A stretch of DNA of 64,000 nt from Oxyruncus cristatus (taxonomy: Eukaryota > Chordata > Aves > Passeriformes > Cotingidae): positions 497,936 through 561,935 of the forward strand of contig VXAY01001953.1 of assembly GCA_013399855.1 (NCBI GenBank), read 5' to 3'. Below are positions 37,223 through 47,858 of this stretch, piece by piece. The notes beneath the pieces were generated by a model, which did no database searches, was not told where the DNA came from, and saw only the letters and a list, made by a program, of their open reading frames with translations. How positions within the stretch are numbered: position 1 is the stretch's first letter; every line of letters begins with the position of its first letter. Made by a program: the position numbers and the translations under genes.

Positions 37223-40200
37223 TGTTCCAGGGAAGAGCGGTTGGTGCTAAATGGCTTCTGATTTAGCAGCAGAGACACAGCTATTACCTGTGCTTTCACA
37301 ACACTTAGAATATTGTGTGTTGCGAGCCTGAGATACAGTTAAAATACTGGGTTTCAAGGAAGAAGTTAGGAAGTGTTTTAAAAAACAATGATGTGGAATG
37401 ACAACCCTTTGGGAAAGGTCCAGTTTCAAACACAGGCATTTGGAGCTATTTGAGGTGCCCTGAGAAACCAAACATGTCCACTTGGTGCTGGTAAACACAA
37501 CCCAGAGCCTATGGGGAATTTGCATCAGGCATGGAAGCCAGGCACCCACTTGGCTATCTTGCAGTGACTACAGTCACAATAGTGATGTGTCTTTAAGTAC
37601 CTGTATCATACATTTACTCATTAATCACAGGTTTACACATTTTCTATTTCAAAATCTGGTGAGGGGTTTTTTGCTTCTTTTTCTAGCTAGCTCTTTAGGG
37701 AATTATGATATCCTTACTGAAAATGGGTAGCACTTTACACTATGAGTAGACATCAGTTTCAGTGTTGTTTCCCCAAGTGACAACTTTGCTGATGAATGTG
37801 ATAAAGGCAAAACCAGTCCATAAATTAATATATGAGAAAGGTGAACTGTTCTTAATAATCTTCATTAATTTGAATTCTTTTTATTTAGAGAGGAATTACT
37901 TAGGTTTTTTTGTTTGTTTGTTTGTTTAAAGAATTTAGAATCAGCTAAATCTTTCTACAACCTGGGTTTTAAATTAATCATTGCTTTGGATTTTCAGTTT
38001 TATATATTAAAGAAGAAAAATAATTCTTGCATTACAAAAACACATTTTCTTTTATTTTAGTGGCTGCTTTCCAAAGCAGGAAGCTGTGAAAATAAAGCAA
38101 CTTTATACTCAGAGTAAGATAAATAGTAATGTCCTAAGTGGCAATGCTATTTACACTTCCTTTGTATTTTTGTTTCCTCCTCTGTCCTCTTCTCCATTTC
38201 ACTGACTGTAATTAAAATCATAGCTTCTGAAATAATTTTACATTTCCTTTCCAGTTCTAATGCTGTTCTATCCCCTAAAGAAATTATAATGGTGTAGTTG
38301 CTAGTGTAGGTAAGCAAAAAAAGACAACTAACACTAATCGCTTCTATTTAAACCTGCTCTTTGTAGCTGAGTCATTATGATGAAATAGGGGATACTTTCA
38401 CAAATGTTTTATCAGGAGGAGAGTCTGATGCTGCACATGTTCTAACAATTACATTGCTGTGCAAAAATACCCATCTTTCTGAATGTCGGTCTTCTTCTTG
38501 GAGGGAGGGGAGATGACCCAGGTTTCAGCTGGGTAGGAGTCACATAGCATTTACACTGACTCTTTGTTCAGTCTGTATAGAGAAATACATGCTTAGGGTG
38601 CTTGGTTTGTCTTCTGGAGCTCTCCATAGGCACATGTGCGTCTTCACTGAGTGCAGTGGGAAACACATTTCATCATTTACCAGGACTGTGTTGCTTATTT
38701 ATGGTGATACACATCAGGTGTAGGCATACACGCCCTAGAGCTGGATGCTTAAATTAGCCACCCTCGACCTGGGTATAGGCTATTGCATAAAAGTGTATCA
38801 TCATCAACAGCAGCAGCTGAGTAAAGGAAAAACTGGAAATAATTCCATCTCACAGACTCCAAGTAGCTGGGATTAGATAAGGGAGAGGTAATGTTTCAGG
38901 GACACCCTTGTCCTCAGAGACGGTCTACACAGCAAAAGGCATTTGTTCCAACTGGTGCAAAACAGCCATGTCACTGCAGCCAGGGCTGTAGCAGTGGTGG
39001 GCTGGTGAGAATGATCCCTGAGTTGTGTCTGCCCAGGATGGTTCACAAGTCTGATGTCATAGAGAATCAGTCACTTTATTTCAAAAGAAAGCCAGAGAGC
39101 TAATTAGTACTTATGAATTATCTTGCTTATGATAATGAGGAGTGTATGGGAGAGTGCCAAGATTGTCTGGCAGTGTAAGACCTTAATTTTTTCCCCTAAA
39201 TTACTATATATTATATCCTAAATTATTTCCCTGTATGAATAATATTCTGGCTGTGGTGAAGTCCTCCTAAGACACCTGTCCTGCACTGACTAACTAAGTT
39301 AACTGGATTTAACTGTGGGTGCACTTTGGACACTGTAGTCCTTTAATGAACTTAGTTATGAGAGCATTAATACTGTGGTATTGTTTGTATGTGGTGCTGG
39401 GCAAGAACTTTGTGGGACTGAAACCCTAAATACAAAATGCACTCATAAAAAATAGTTATTTATAGTTATTTTATAGCAAAATAATTATTCTGCTATCTTT
39501 AACTCTTATCTTTGGGAAATAATGCAGAGTTATTTGGCAAGGCTTTTTCAGGATGAGTAAATGTTCTTTCATACAAATCCAAACAGTGCCAGGCACAGTG
39601 AAGGCTGATCCCTATTTAGGATCTACAGGCAAGATAGGAAAACTGTATAGTCTGAGGTTGCCTCATCATGCTCCTTTCAAATATGAAATAGAGGTGGTGA
39701 AGTTAAATCACTCAAAACACAAGAGCTCCAGTAAGAAAAAGCACTGTCCAGTGTCGAATGACATAAAGAAAAGCCAATATAAACCAGTGAAACATACCTC
39801 TGTTCATCCCTCCTCTAAAGCCAGTGACTGGTTTGAGTACAGCTTGGTCATACCTAGAGCTTTTCCAAATCGGTGATGTGTATAAAAGCTGTCTGGCAGA
39901 TGTGGAATAAATCCCAGACAAATGTAGAACATGCTGGATGGGCTGCACGTGCAGCACAAGGGGCAGTGCTTGTGCTGCCTGGCCACTGCTGCTCCCTGGA
40001 GATGTGAGGGGAAGGTGGGTGGCCAGACAGGATACCTAAGAGGAGATGGGACCAAGCTGTTCTATGGTTGGCGACTCCAGGTACAAAGCTTTTGACCTAT
40101 ACCAGGGCTAGCAGATATCCAAAAGTCACAAGCAAAATTATAAATGCATCCGAATATGCCTAGAGGGAGCTTTTCAGCAAGAAGGAGATGGGGTGGAGGT

Positions 40201-43200
40201 GGGGTGCATGTTCAGGAAAAATTTGGAAAAGCCTGCTGTGTGCTAGATTGTGTACAGTGACATGAAACAGATCTCAACTCTTCTTGGTGTTTTTGATGCT
40301 AGAACAGTTCTTTTTTCAAAAAAAGACTTTCTTGAGCTTCTAAATATTAAAATGTGCTCAAAGTAACAGTTTGTTCATTAATGATGTGCTCTAGAATGAA
40401 GCAGTGATTCCTAATTGCAAAATGGGTAGTACTCAGCCTGGCTTTCTGATTGGCTTCAGGGAGCTTGAATGCATGGCCTTATTTCACTGCAAAGCCCTGG
40501 CAGACTTTGCACATTAAAATTCTAAACTGTCTAAGTAGGTGTGAAACTAATTTTGTGTTTATTTTTTAAAAACCACCTATGATCATTTAGGGCCATCCAC
40601 TTCATTTTGGGAGGCCCTTACCTAGCTGCAGGTGGGCCCTAGGAGACAATAAAGCCCACCTCAGAGAGGATAATTTCTTGAATATCATAACCTGAATATT
40701 TATAGCTTCTGGAATCGTTGGAGCTACTTACCCATGTTTCCAGCCACAACTTTTCTTAATAAGAAGGGCTTTGAAAAACTTGCTAAATCTGGACATAAAA
40801 GGAAACAGAAGTTTTCCTAGTGCAGTGGAATTTTTTGAAAGTCACATAGTAACTTTATTGATGAAACAAGGAAGAAAGCACTTTTCTACCAGACTTTGCA
40901 GAGCTTATTTACAAAACATAAGATTTTTTCATTAATGTGTAGGAAAAGCAAAGTCATGACAAGGTTTCCTGCAGCATGAGGATGCTTATGTGGCTAGTCA
41001 TTTCATCAGAGAGTTATCTTATTCCTTTGCTTGTAGTGTTTTAATATGTTTTATGAGAGATGAACCTTGACGGAAAAAAAGGCTTTCTAAGAGAGATGAA
41101 AGAACTTAAACACATTTTTGAGTTTTAAAGTTTTATTTTACATGTGAAAATGTGTGCTACATCCTATTTACAGACATGTAAAAATGTTTGCAAATCAGCT
41201 TGTGAATCTATCATTCATATCATCACTGACTCTACTTCTCAGTCCATTTAGTCACTGACAGAGACAAGCTACAAGTTACCAAAACTGGTCACTGAAGTCC
41301 AGCAAAGACTGAAATCACACTGGTTGACTGGGGCGCACCCACAGATTCAGACACAAGATTTTGACTATCTAAGTAAAAGTGTCTGCATGTAAACTAGAGT
41401 TAAGCTTCTTTTCCTGTCAGTGGGCAAGTGAAGACCCAGGCAGGATTCAATTACTTGAGTGTGGGTTTTTGATGTCACATGAGATGCCTGAGTGCCTCCC
41501 ACCAGGTTCCTTCTGGTGCCTCAGAGAGGTTCAGGTCACGTATAGATGAGTCCTGTGCCTACGTATCAGCCCCATGTGGGTGATCTGGATATCTCATGCT
41601 ATCCCAAGTGCCACAGATATATTAGGCAGCACAAGTGCACTTCAATTGGTTGAATCTGGAGCTGCATCCTAGCCTTAGTTGTTTTTTATCAGTACACTGC
41701 AGTATGCACATATGTGATCTTTGCTTCTACTATTGTGTATTCTTCTCTGTATTACTTCTCAGTGCCGCTGTTCATTGATTTTTGAGAGGTCAGACCCCTG
41801 GCTTTGCTATCTTTCCCACCACTTATGTAGAGGTTGCATGTAGCCATGGGAAGACAGAAACTATAGGTTTAGCAACAGTCACTCAAGTAAACATACTGAG
41901 AGCATATTAATGGTCAGCATGTAGTTAGATTAGTGCAGAAGCATAAATACACACAAACACGTGACACATCTTACTGACACATATTGAAGGAGGTGTGGGT
42001 GATAACTAATTTAATTTTTAGTATTTATTCAGAGATTTCTTGGAGTCCAAAGTTCTGAGGATGAAGGAACAGCCAGGGTGTGTACCCTCTCCATGTGAAT
42101 AACACCAGAACTACAGGTAAGACTGCCTATAAAAGTCAGTGTCACTAACTAAACTTTTGGAAACAGAGTCAGCTTTTCAAAAATCCTGCAGACAATAGCT
42201 CCTCTGTCCTCTGCAGGGATGGTAGGCTGAAAAGTGTTTTTGCAAATGTGGCACTTTGTTGTGAGGTACAAAAAGATACCAATATTACCAAATTGGGTGA
42301 CTTTAGCTGCTGCATGAGGTTTCAAACTTAGTGCTAGTAGGGTATAAATCATTTGGGGAAGCTGTAATGTCTTGTTGTGAATAATGGAAGCTAGGAAGCA
42401 TTGCAGTTCTGTGAAAGTGTTATTACTATGTAGGCTTAACACACTACTATGTATGTTTAGGTTTAGAACATGTTTGTGTATTACTATGTTTATAAGTATG
42501 GGTGATAAAAGCTAAAGTATCATTTTCCCACTATGTATTGTCCTTCTAAATCAGGACTAATAACTGTAAATGTGTTAAAACAGTGAGTCAGCAATGCCAT
42601 TCTCTGTCCTGTGAGTAAAAAATTGCTCTGGAGATGATCAGTTCAACAGCTTTTACCACAAGATATTAAAACCCCAAGAAACTCTCCTTTCCAACCATGA
42701 GGATTTCTCTTCTTTAAGGCACATCTTGCAATTAATCGACTGTGAGCCAGACCCTGCTGCCTTTGTATCCAGAAGGAGAAGGCTTTGGTTCTTTAATTAA
42801 GCAGTCCGAGTCTTTTTTTTCTCTTCAGTGTTGGAAAAATAAAATAAAAAGACTGATTGATTATAACAACAAGCCGAACACCAGATGTTTTATGAATATA
42901 TGGTTTCCCCAGCCCACACCCATGTGCATGTAAGAGAAAAAGAAAAAAACAAAAGACTGTTTATAATTGTCAGAATATTAAAACCTTTGCTTATTCAATG
43001 TTCTGTCTTCGCTGGCCTGTTCATGCAGCCAAAAAATTCATTTATGACATAGACCATTCATTGCTTGAGTTTTGCTTTCCAAACTTGGTAGAAGTATTTC
43101 ATGGCCATAGTCAGATGTCTCTCTTTATGTAAATTTTGATAATTTGGAGGCTATCTTTAAAACAGTTCCTGAAACCGCAGGCTGCAATAACTCACTTGGT

Positions 43201-46200
43201 TTCATGCACTCTGCTCAGTCCCATCAAGACAAATTGCCGGGTTCAATGTCCTTTGCCAAAAGAGAGGAACATTCCCTTCTCTTGTTACATAACACTGAGA
43301 CACTTGAGCATGAGAGACGGGAACCAAGGCTTGCTGACTAGCAGATATTCTGCAGCTTTGGAACTTTCTACCACTCTTTAGAGTATCTTTTAGGGAAATA
43401 TAAATACTGTTCTCCTACAAATTTGTGAATGCAGCTACTACTAGTTCATCAGCCTTTCCCTAACACACAGGCCATGGACCAAAGCTTTCATACAAAAGCT
43501 TCTGTTTGGTTTTAAGGGATTTTTCATTCCAGCAACACAAGAGTTGGTCCAAGAGCACATGAAAAATACTTCATCATACTCTTTTATGGTTTCCATAAAA
43601 ATCTAAGGTTGTTTTTCCAGAGTTGTCAAAAAGCAAAATACTTCTTGGGATTCAATACCACCTTTAACTCCTTGGATGACAAGGTACCTCAAACTGATTT
43701 TTTCAATGACACTGCTGCTTTCACGAGTTTATTGTTTCACATCATTTGATAGAGTTCCAAAACACAATTCAGACTTCACAGGTTGAATCTGGTACAATGC
43801 CATGACTACTTTGTTTAAATTGTGAGATGGCTAAAAAAGTCTTGCTAAAATTCCCGGCTTTTCTATTTGAACTGTTCTTCAGCAGTTTTTATAATCTGTA
43901 TATTTAAAATGAGATAACTGCCTTACTATTTACCCTAACTTAAATATATACACATATGTGCATGAGTTTAGTTTAGTTTCAGAGAGGAATGAGTCTTAGG
44001 CCATTACATGCTGAAGAGCATGTCCATATGTCTTGCTCATTCCTTTTCTGTAATGATTTTTGAACTAGTTGCTATGTGACAACCAAAACTAATAAGCAGA
44101 AACCAGAAACCCAAACTTCCTACACATTTTGTGGAAAATGATGTCTGTGGAGGCAAGAGAGAACCAAATAAGGACTCCTACTGAAGGAAAAGCCATTATA
44201 ATCCAGCTCTGTAATGTTTGAAGGGAATGCAGGTGACCGGTTTGCACACACTGCTGGCGGGAGGACAGCATGTGCTGCTACTTTCCTGACCAAAGAGCAG
44301 GAGGACTCAGGGGACTGTGGAAATACATGAGGAAAAACAGCTAGTTCATCCCACTGCTCACTGAACGAATCATGTGTATATCTGTACATATATAGTATGA
44401 TTAAAAATCAGAATAATTTTATATGTACCACTGAGGGCAGGGAGAACTGATCTCAAGTTGGCAATGGCCAGCTGAGGATCTTGGGGTTTTCCTAGGCAGT
44501 ATTTAACCAAAGAAGGAGAAAATGGGAAAATAGAGGATTTGGATCACAAGTTAGTTATTTCTGGGACTTAAATATTTTATTAGTTTACTAGACTTCCAGA
44601 CTAGACTCTAATTCTTCATTCTAATGGACAGATCAACACATTTTTTCCTAGTGCAGATACGAAGACAATATTCTGTCAGCACATCAAGTACACTCTAGAG
44701 TTCCTTTTCAATCTACAAGAAGATATCTCTGATAATTCATAAATGTTTATCATTTTTCCACTTAAAATATAAGCACCTGAATTGCCTTTTACAAACAAAA
44801 TTTTAGAATTCCTGATATTAAAATGATAAAAGGGAAATCAGGTTATGCTGTAGCCTAGAGAAAACACAGTGTGTTTTTTGGCCTCTTAGTAACAGTTTTG
44901 ACTTCTTGTTGAAATTTTATTTCATTCAAGAAAGGGTTGATGGACAACTACCAAAACCAAAACTAGAACATGAATTTAATGAAAAACTTGTGAGAATCCT
45001 CATTATCCCTAGTAATATGTGGACATTAATCTCCTCTGTTTTTCCTTATGTATTTTTCCTCCTAGCATGAGGTCATGGATTGAAAAAACACCCTGTGAAC
45101 TAAAATGTGGATTAATTTTGAGCACCTGATGGCAGTGCACATGGTCTTTCTATAAAGCCCTGAATTATACCAATCTATAGGTAGCTATAGTTCTTGTAAT
45201 ATTGTCACTGAAAATAAGATTCAAAGGTTTCAGCAGCTGACATATGTGCTGCTGGTTAGCACAAGTCCAATTATTCAATATCACATCTGACAGAAGTTAC
45301 CATCTCCTCTGTTCTAATTTCAACATTCACTTAACTGTGCTCCAACTGAAATTTTTGCAAGTATCTTTAACTATAAATAAATACATATTTTGGTGTTGAA
45401 GACAGAAAATAAGAAAATGCCTTAGACTGGGACCATAATTTTTCTATAAGCTCTCTCCAATTGTTCTGGTTTAAGTGGAAGCTGCTCATGAACCAAAAAT
45501 CTGCACAAAACTACTAGAGGAATTTTCTCTCTTCTCAAAATCCTCGAAGCTCTTTAAGTATCAAGCTCTCAGCATTTAAAGAATATATACCTCATTTTCC
45601 TTTCTGCAAAGACGTGTTTCAGAGCCCTGCCACACATTGTGGGAGTTAAGGTGCAATAGAGCCCCCATGGCTCTTGGGAGTAGGTGCTCTGAATATGCAT
45701 TACAGTCCTGCATTTTCTGCTTGCCTGCTTCACTCTCACATCAGAAAATCTCCCTTACAAAGAGCTACCTTTATAGATTTTATACCTGATTTCATTTGAA
45801 CTTACACTGAAGTATATCAAAATTCCTAAAGATTTCCATTCATGTACAAAAAATTCTTCTCTTAGTAAATAAATGCATATTTAAAGAAACCGTTTATGGT
45901 AAGTGACATCTCAAAAAGTGGAGCTGCTGAATTGATCACAATCTAAAAATATTCTGTGTAACATTTCAACTAGTTGTAACAAGACTGAGTGGACAATGTA
46001 ACTTTGAATAGCTGAGATAATTTTTTTAAGGAAGAATGGAAAATACATGAAATATCAGATGGTTTGGCAGTTAAAACAGGCAGGAGACAGGAACAGGAAC
46101 CATGATATGATAAATGTACAAGGGGAAGAAATAAATCCCTCCTTTTTTTCCAGACACAGGTACACTTGGATGAAACTTCCTTTTTAAAATCTACCTGTGT

Positions 46201-46452
46201 CAAATGTGTGAAGCACCTGATAATGACATTAATACTAACAAACGAGGGAATTTGATATATGCACAATGTGACACCAGGTGTATTTTACATAAACCAGATA
46301 GTATCAGACAAAAATAATCTCTGCCATGGGACTGTTTCTCATTCACATACAAATCTGCTATATATAGTTAGTATAAACTTTATTCTTCAGTTATGAAATT
46401 ATTTAGCTTCTTATGGGGTGTAATAGCCATAAGCACATTTCAAAGCTGATCA
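37223..46452. other. non-coding sequence, nothing recognised
   Basis: About 9 kb between the two related CR1 copies. A (TTTG)5-like tract lies near 37907-37927. The frame at 39553-39876 (107 codons, Lys/His/Ser-rich middle) and a few shorter ones show no domain or splice support. No repeat family was recognised. Confidence 0.55.
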
Positions 46453-46458
46453 CTTTCA
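46453..46458. repeat. left copy of candidate target-site duplication CTTTCA
   Basis: CTTTCA immediately precedes the octamer tail and is repeated at 47853-47858, exactly where homology to the other CR1 copy stops. Its last three bases (TCA) could also belong to the first tail octamer, so only part of the match is independent evidence. Confidence 0.5.
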
Positions 46459-46479
46459 CAGAATCACAGAATCACAGAA
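46456..46479 (-). repeat. terminal CR1 octamer tail, three units
   Basis: Three perfect TCACAGAA units (TTCTGTGA on the element strand), followed inward by a shorter AT-rich linker (46480-46497). CR1 reverse transcription normally ends an insertion with this type of octamer. Its presence here, distal to the non-CR1 segment, marks the true 3' end of the inserted unit. Confidence 0.9.
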
Positions 46480-46497
46480 TACATAGAATATGATATC

Positions 46498-46716
46498 TCC
46501 ATAATAAGATGATGGGCTGCCATGTTGGTGAAATTCTAAAGCTGTTTGATCCACAGAACACAACAATCAGATTGTCATGTAGGAAGGGATGTTTCCTCTC
46601 TGAAAGGCAGAGAAATGTGTTGTGTTAGGGTAGACATGAAGCAGACTTCAGGAAAGAGAAAGAAGGAAGTAATATCTTGCCTTGTAGTCAGTGGAGAGGG
46701 ACAAGTCCACTGAAGG
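46498..46716 (-). repeat. non-CR1 segment shared with 36850-37074 (candidate 3'-transduced sequence, inserted copy)
   Basis: The reverse complement matches the DNA that follows the plus-strand CR1 at 36850-37074. Here it lies between two octamer tails, an internal degenerate one at 46717-46735 and the terminal one at 46456-46479. That placement is what a read-through transcript from the source locus would produce. Confidence 0.8.
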
Positions 46717-46835
46717 AATCACAGAACCACAGAATATACCGAGTTGGAAGGGACCCACAAGGATTATTGAATCCAACCCCTGGCCCTGCACAGGACCATC
46801 CCCAAGAGTCACATGTGCCTGAGAGTATTGTCCAA

Positions 46836-47387
46836 NNNNNNNNNNNNNNNNNNNNNNNNNNNNNNNNNNNNNNNNNNNNNNNNNNNNNNNNNNNNNNNNN
46901 NNNNNNNNNNNNNNNNNNNNNNNNNNNNNNNNNNNNNNNNNNNNNNNNNNNNNNNNNNNNNNNNNNNNNNNNNNNNNNNNNNNNNNNNNNNNNNNNNNNN
47001 NNNNNNNNNNNNNNNNNNNNNNNNNNNNNNNNNNNNNNNNNNNNNNNNNNNNNNNNNNNNNNNNNNNNNNNNNNNNNNNNNNNNNNNNNNNNNNNNNNNN
47101 NNNNNNNNNNNNNNNNNNNNNNNNNNNNNNNNNNNNNNNNNNNNNNNNNNNNNNNNNNNNNNNNNNNNNNNNNNNNNNNNNNNNNNNNNNNNNNNNNNNN
47201 NNNNNNNNNNNNNNNNNNNNNNNNNNNNNNNNNNNNNNNNNNNNNNNNNNNNNNNNNNNNNNNNNNNNNNNNNNNNNNNNNNNNNNNNNNNNNNNNNNNN
47301 NNNNNNNNNNNNNNNNNNNNNNNNNNNNNNNNNNNNNNNNNNNNNNNNNNNNNNNNNNNNNNNNNNNNNNNNNNNNNNNNNNNNNNN
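46836..47387. other. assembly gap (552 N) inside the minus-strand CR1
   Basis: The flanks align to 36124 and 36729 of the plus-strand CR1, so the missing part should be about 600 bases of CR1 ORF2 (the C-terminal half of the reverse-transcriptase region). The N count of 552 is close to that, so no extra insertion is needed. Reading frames drawn across the N run are artefacts. Confidence 0.93.
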
Positions 47388-47852
47388 AGGGTTGCCCCAT
47401 CCCAGGTGCAGAATCTGGCACTTCCCCTTGTTGAATTTCATATGGTTGGGGATTGCCCAGTCCTCTGATTTGTCAAGGTCTCTCTGCAGGGCCTCCCTGC
47501 CTTCCAGGGATTCAACAGCTCCTCTGAGCTTTGTGTCATCTGCAAACTTGCTTACGGTCCCTTCCAGTCCTACATCCAAGTCATTTTTGAACAAGTTGAA
47601 GAGCACAGAGTCTAAGATGGAGCCCTGTGGAGCCCCACTAGTGACAGGTCACAAGTCTGATGTTCCGCCATTCACTGTTACCCTCAGTGCTCAACCCATG
47701 AGCCAATTGCTCACCCACCACATGATGTGTTTATCCAACTGTTTGATGGACATTTTGTCCAGAGGGATCCCATGAGGGACAGTGTTGAAAGCTTTACTGA
47801 AATACAAAAAGATTACACAATTTGGCTTCCCTTGATCAACTAGTTGGGTTAC
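47388..47852 (-). pseudogene. CR1 ORF2 reverse transcriptase fragment (N-terminal remaining part)
   Basis: On the minus strand this piece includes the KAFNTVPHGIPLDKM-type motif A region, a motif B region and a FADDTKLRG motif C (around 47540), then a block ending [15 protein letters not shown] at the gap edge. The motif C FADD is intact here, whereas the other copy has LADD. In-frame stops occur between motifs A and B (for example at the equivalent of GGGTTGAGC), as in the other copy, so the two share inherited damage or a common degenerate parent. It is not functional. Confidence 0.85.
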
Positions 47853-47858
47853 CTTTCA
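47853..47858. repeat. right copy of candidate target-site duplication CTTTCA
   Basis: This directly abuts the 5' truncation point of the minus-strand CR1 (homology to 35668 onward stops at 47852). It matches 46453-46458 at the other end. Six bases is short, but both copies sit exactly at the predicted junctions. Confidence 0.5.

Larger units (their letters stand above)
46456..47852 (-). mobile_element. CR1-type LINE carrying an extra 3' segment, 5'-truncated, minus strand
   Basis: Read on the minus strand from 47852, this is a CR1 copy closely similar to 35668-36849. It starts at GTAACCCAACTAGTTG and passes through motif A and B regions and the [21 protein letters not shown] block. A 552-base gap interrupts it, and it then resumes in the 3' UTR (GGGTCCCTTCCAACTCGG) and the internal octamer tail (about 46717-46735). 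It continues for about 220 bases of non-CR1 sequence and ends in a second octamer tail (three TCACAGAA units, 46456-46479). The sharp 5' truncation point and the flanking CTTTCA repeats fit a retrotransposition event and not a simple inverted duplication. Confidence 0.88.

Noticed and set aside
39553..39876. 107-codon Lys/His/Ser-rich frame
   Set aside because: No domain, no splice or promoter support, and length within chance expectation.
43225..43245. GGTTCAA-type B-box resembling a tRNA or SINE internal promoter
   Set aside because: No A-box at the right distance and no cloverleaf could be drawn from the surrounding sequence.
46648..47775. Long open frames of 257-320 codons on both strands
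   Set aside because: Most of each frame is the 552-base N gap; the real residues at the ends are CR1 sense or antisense translation.
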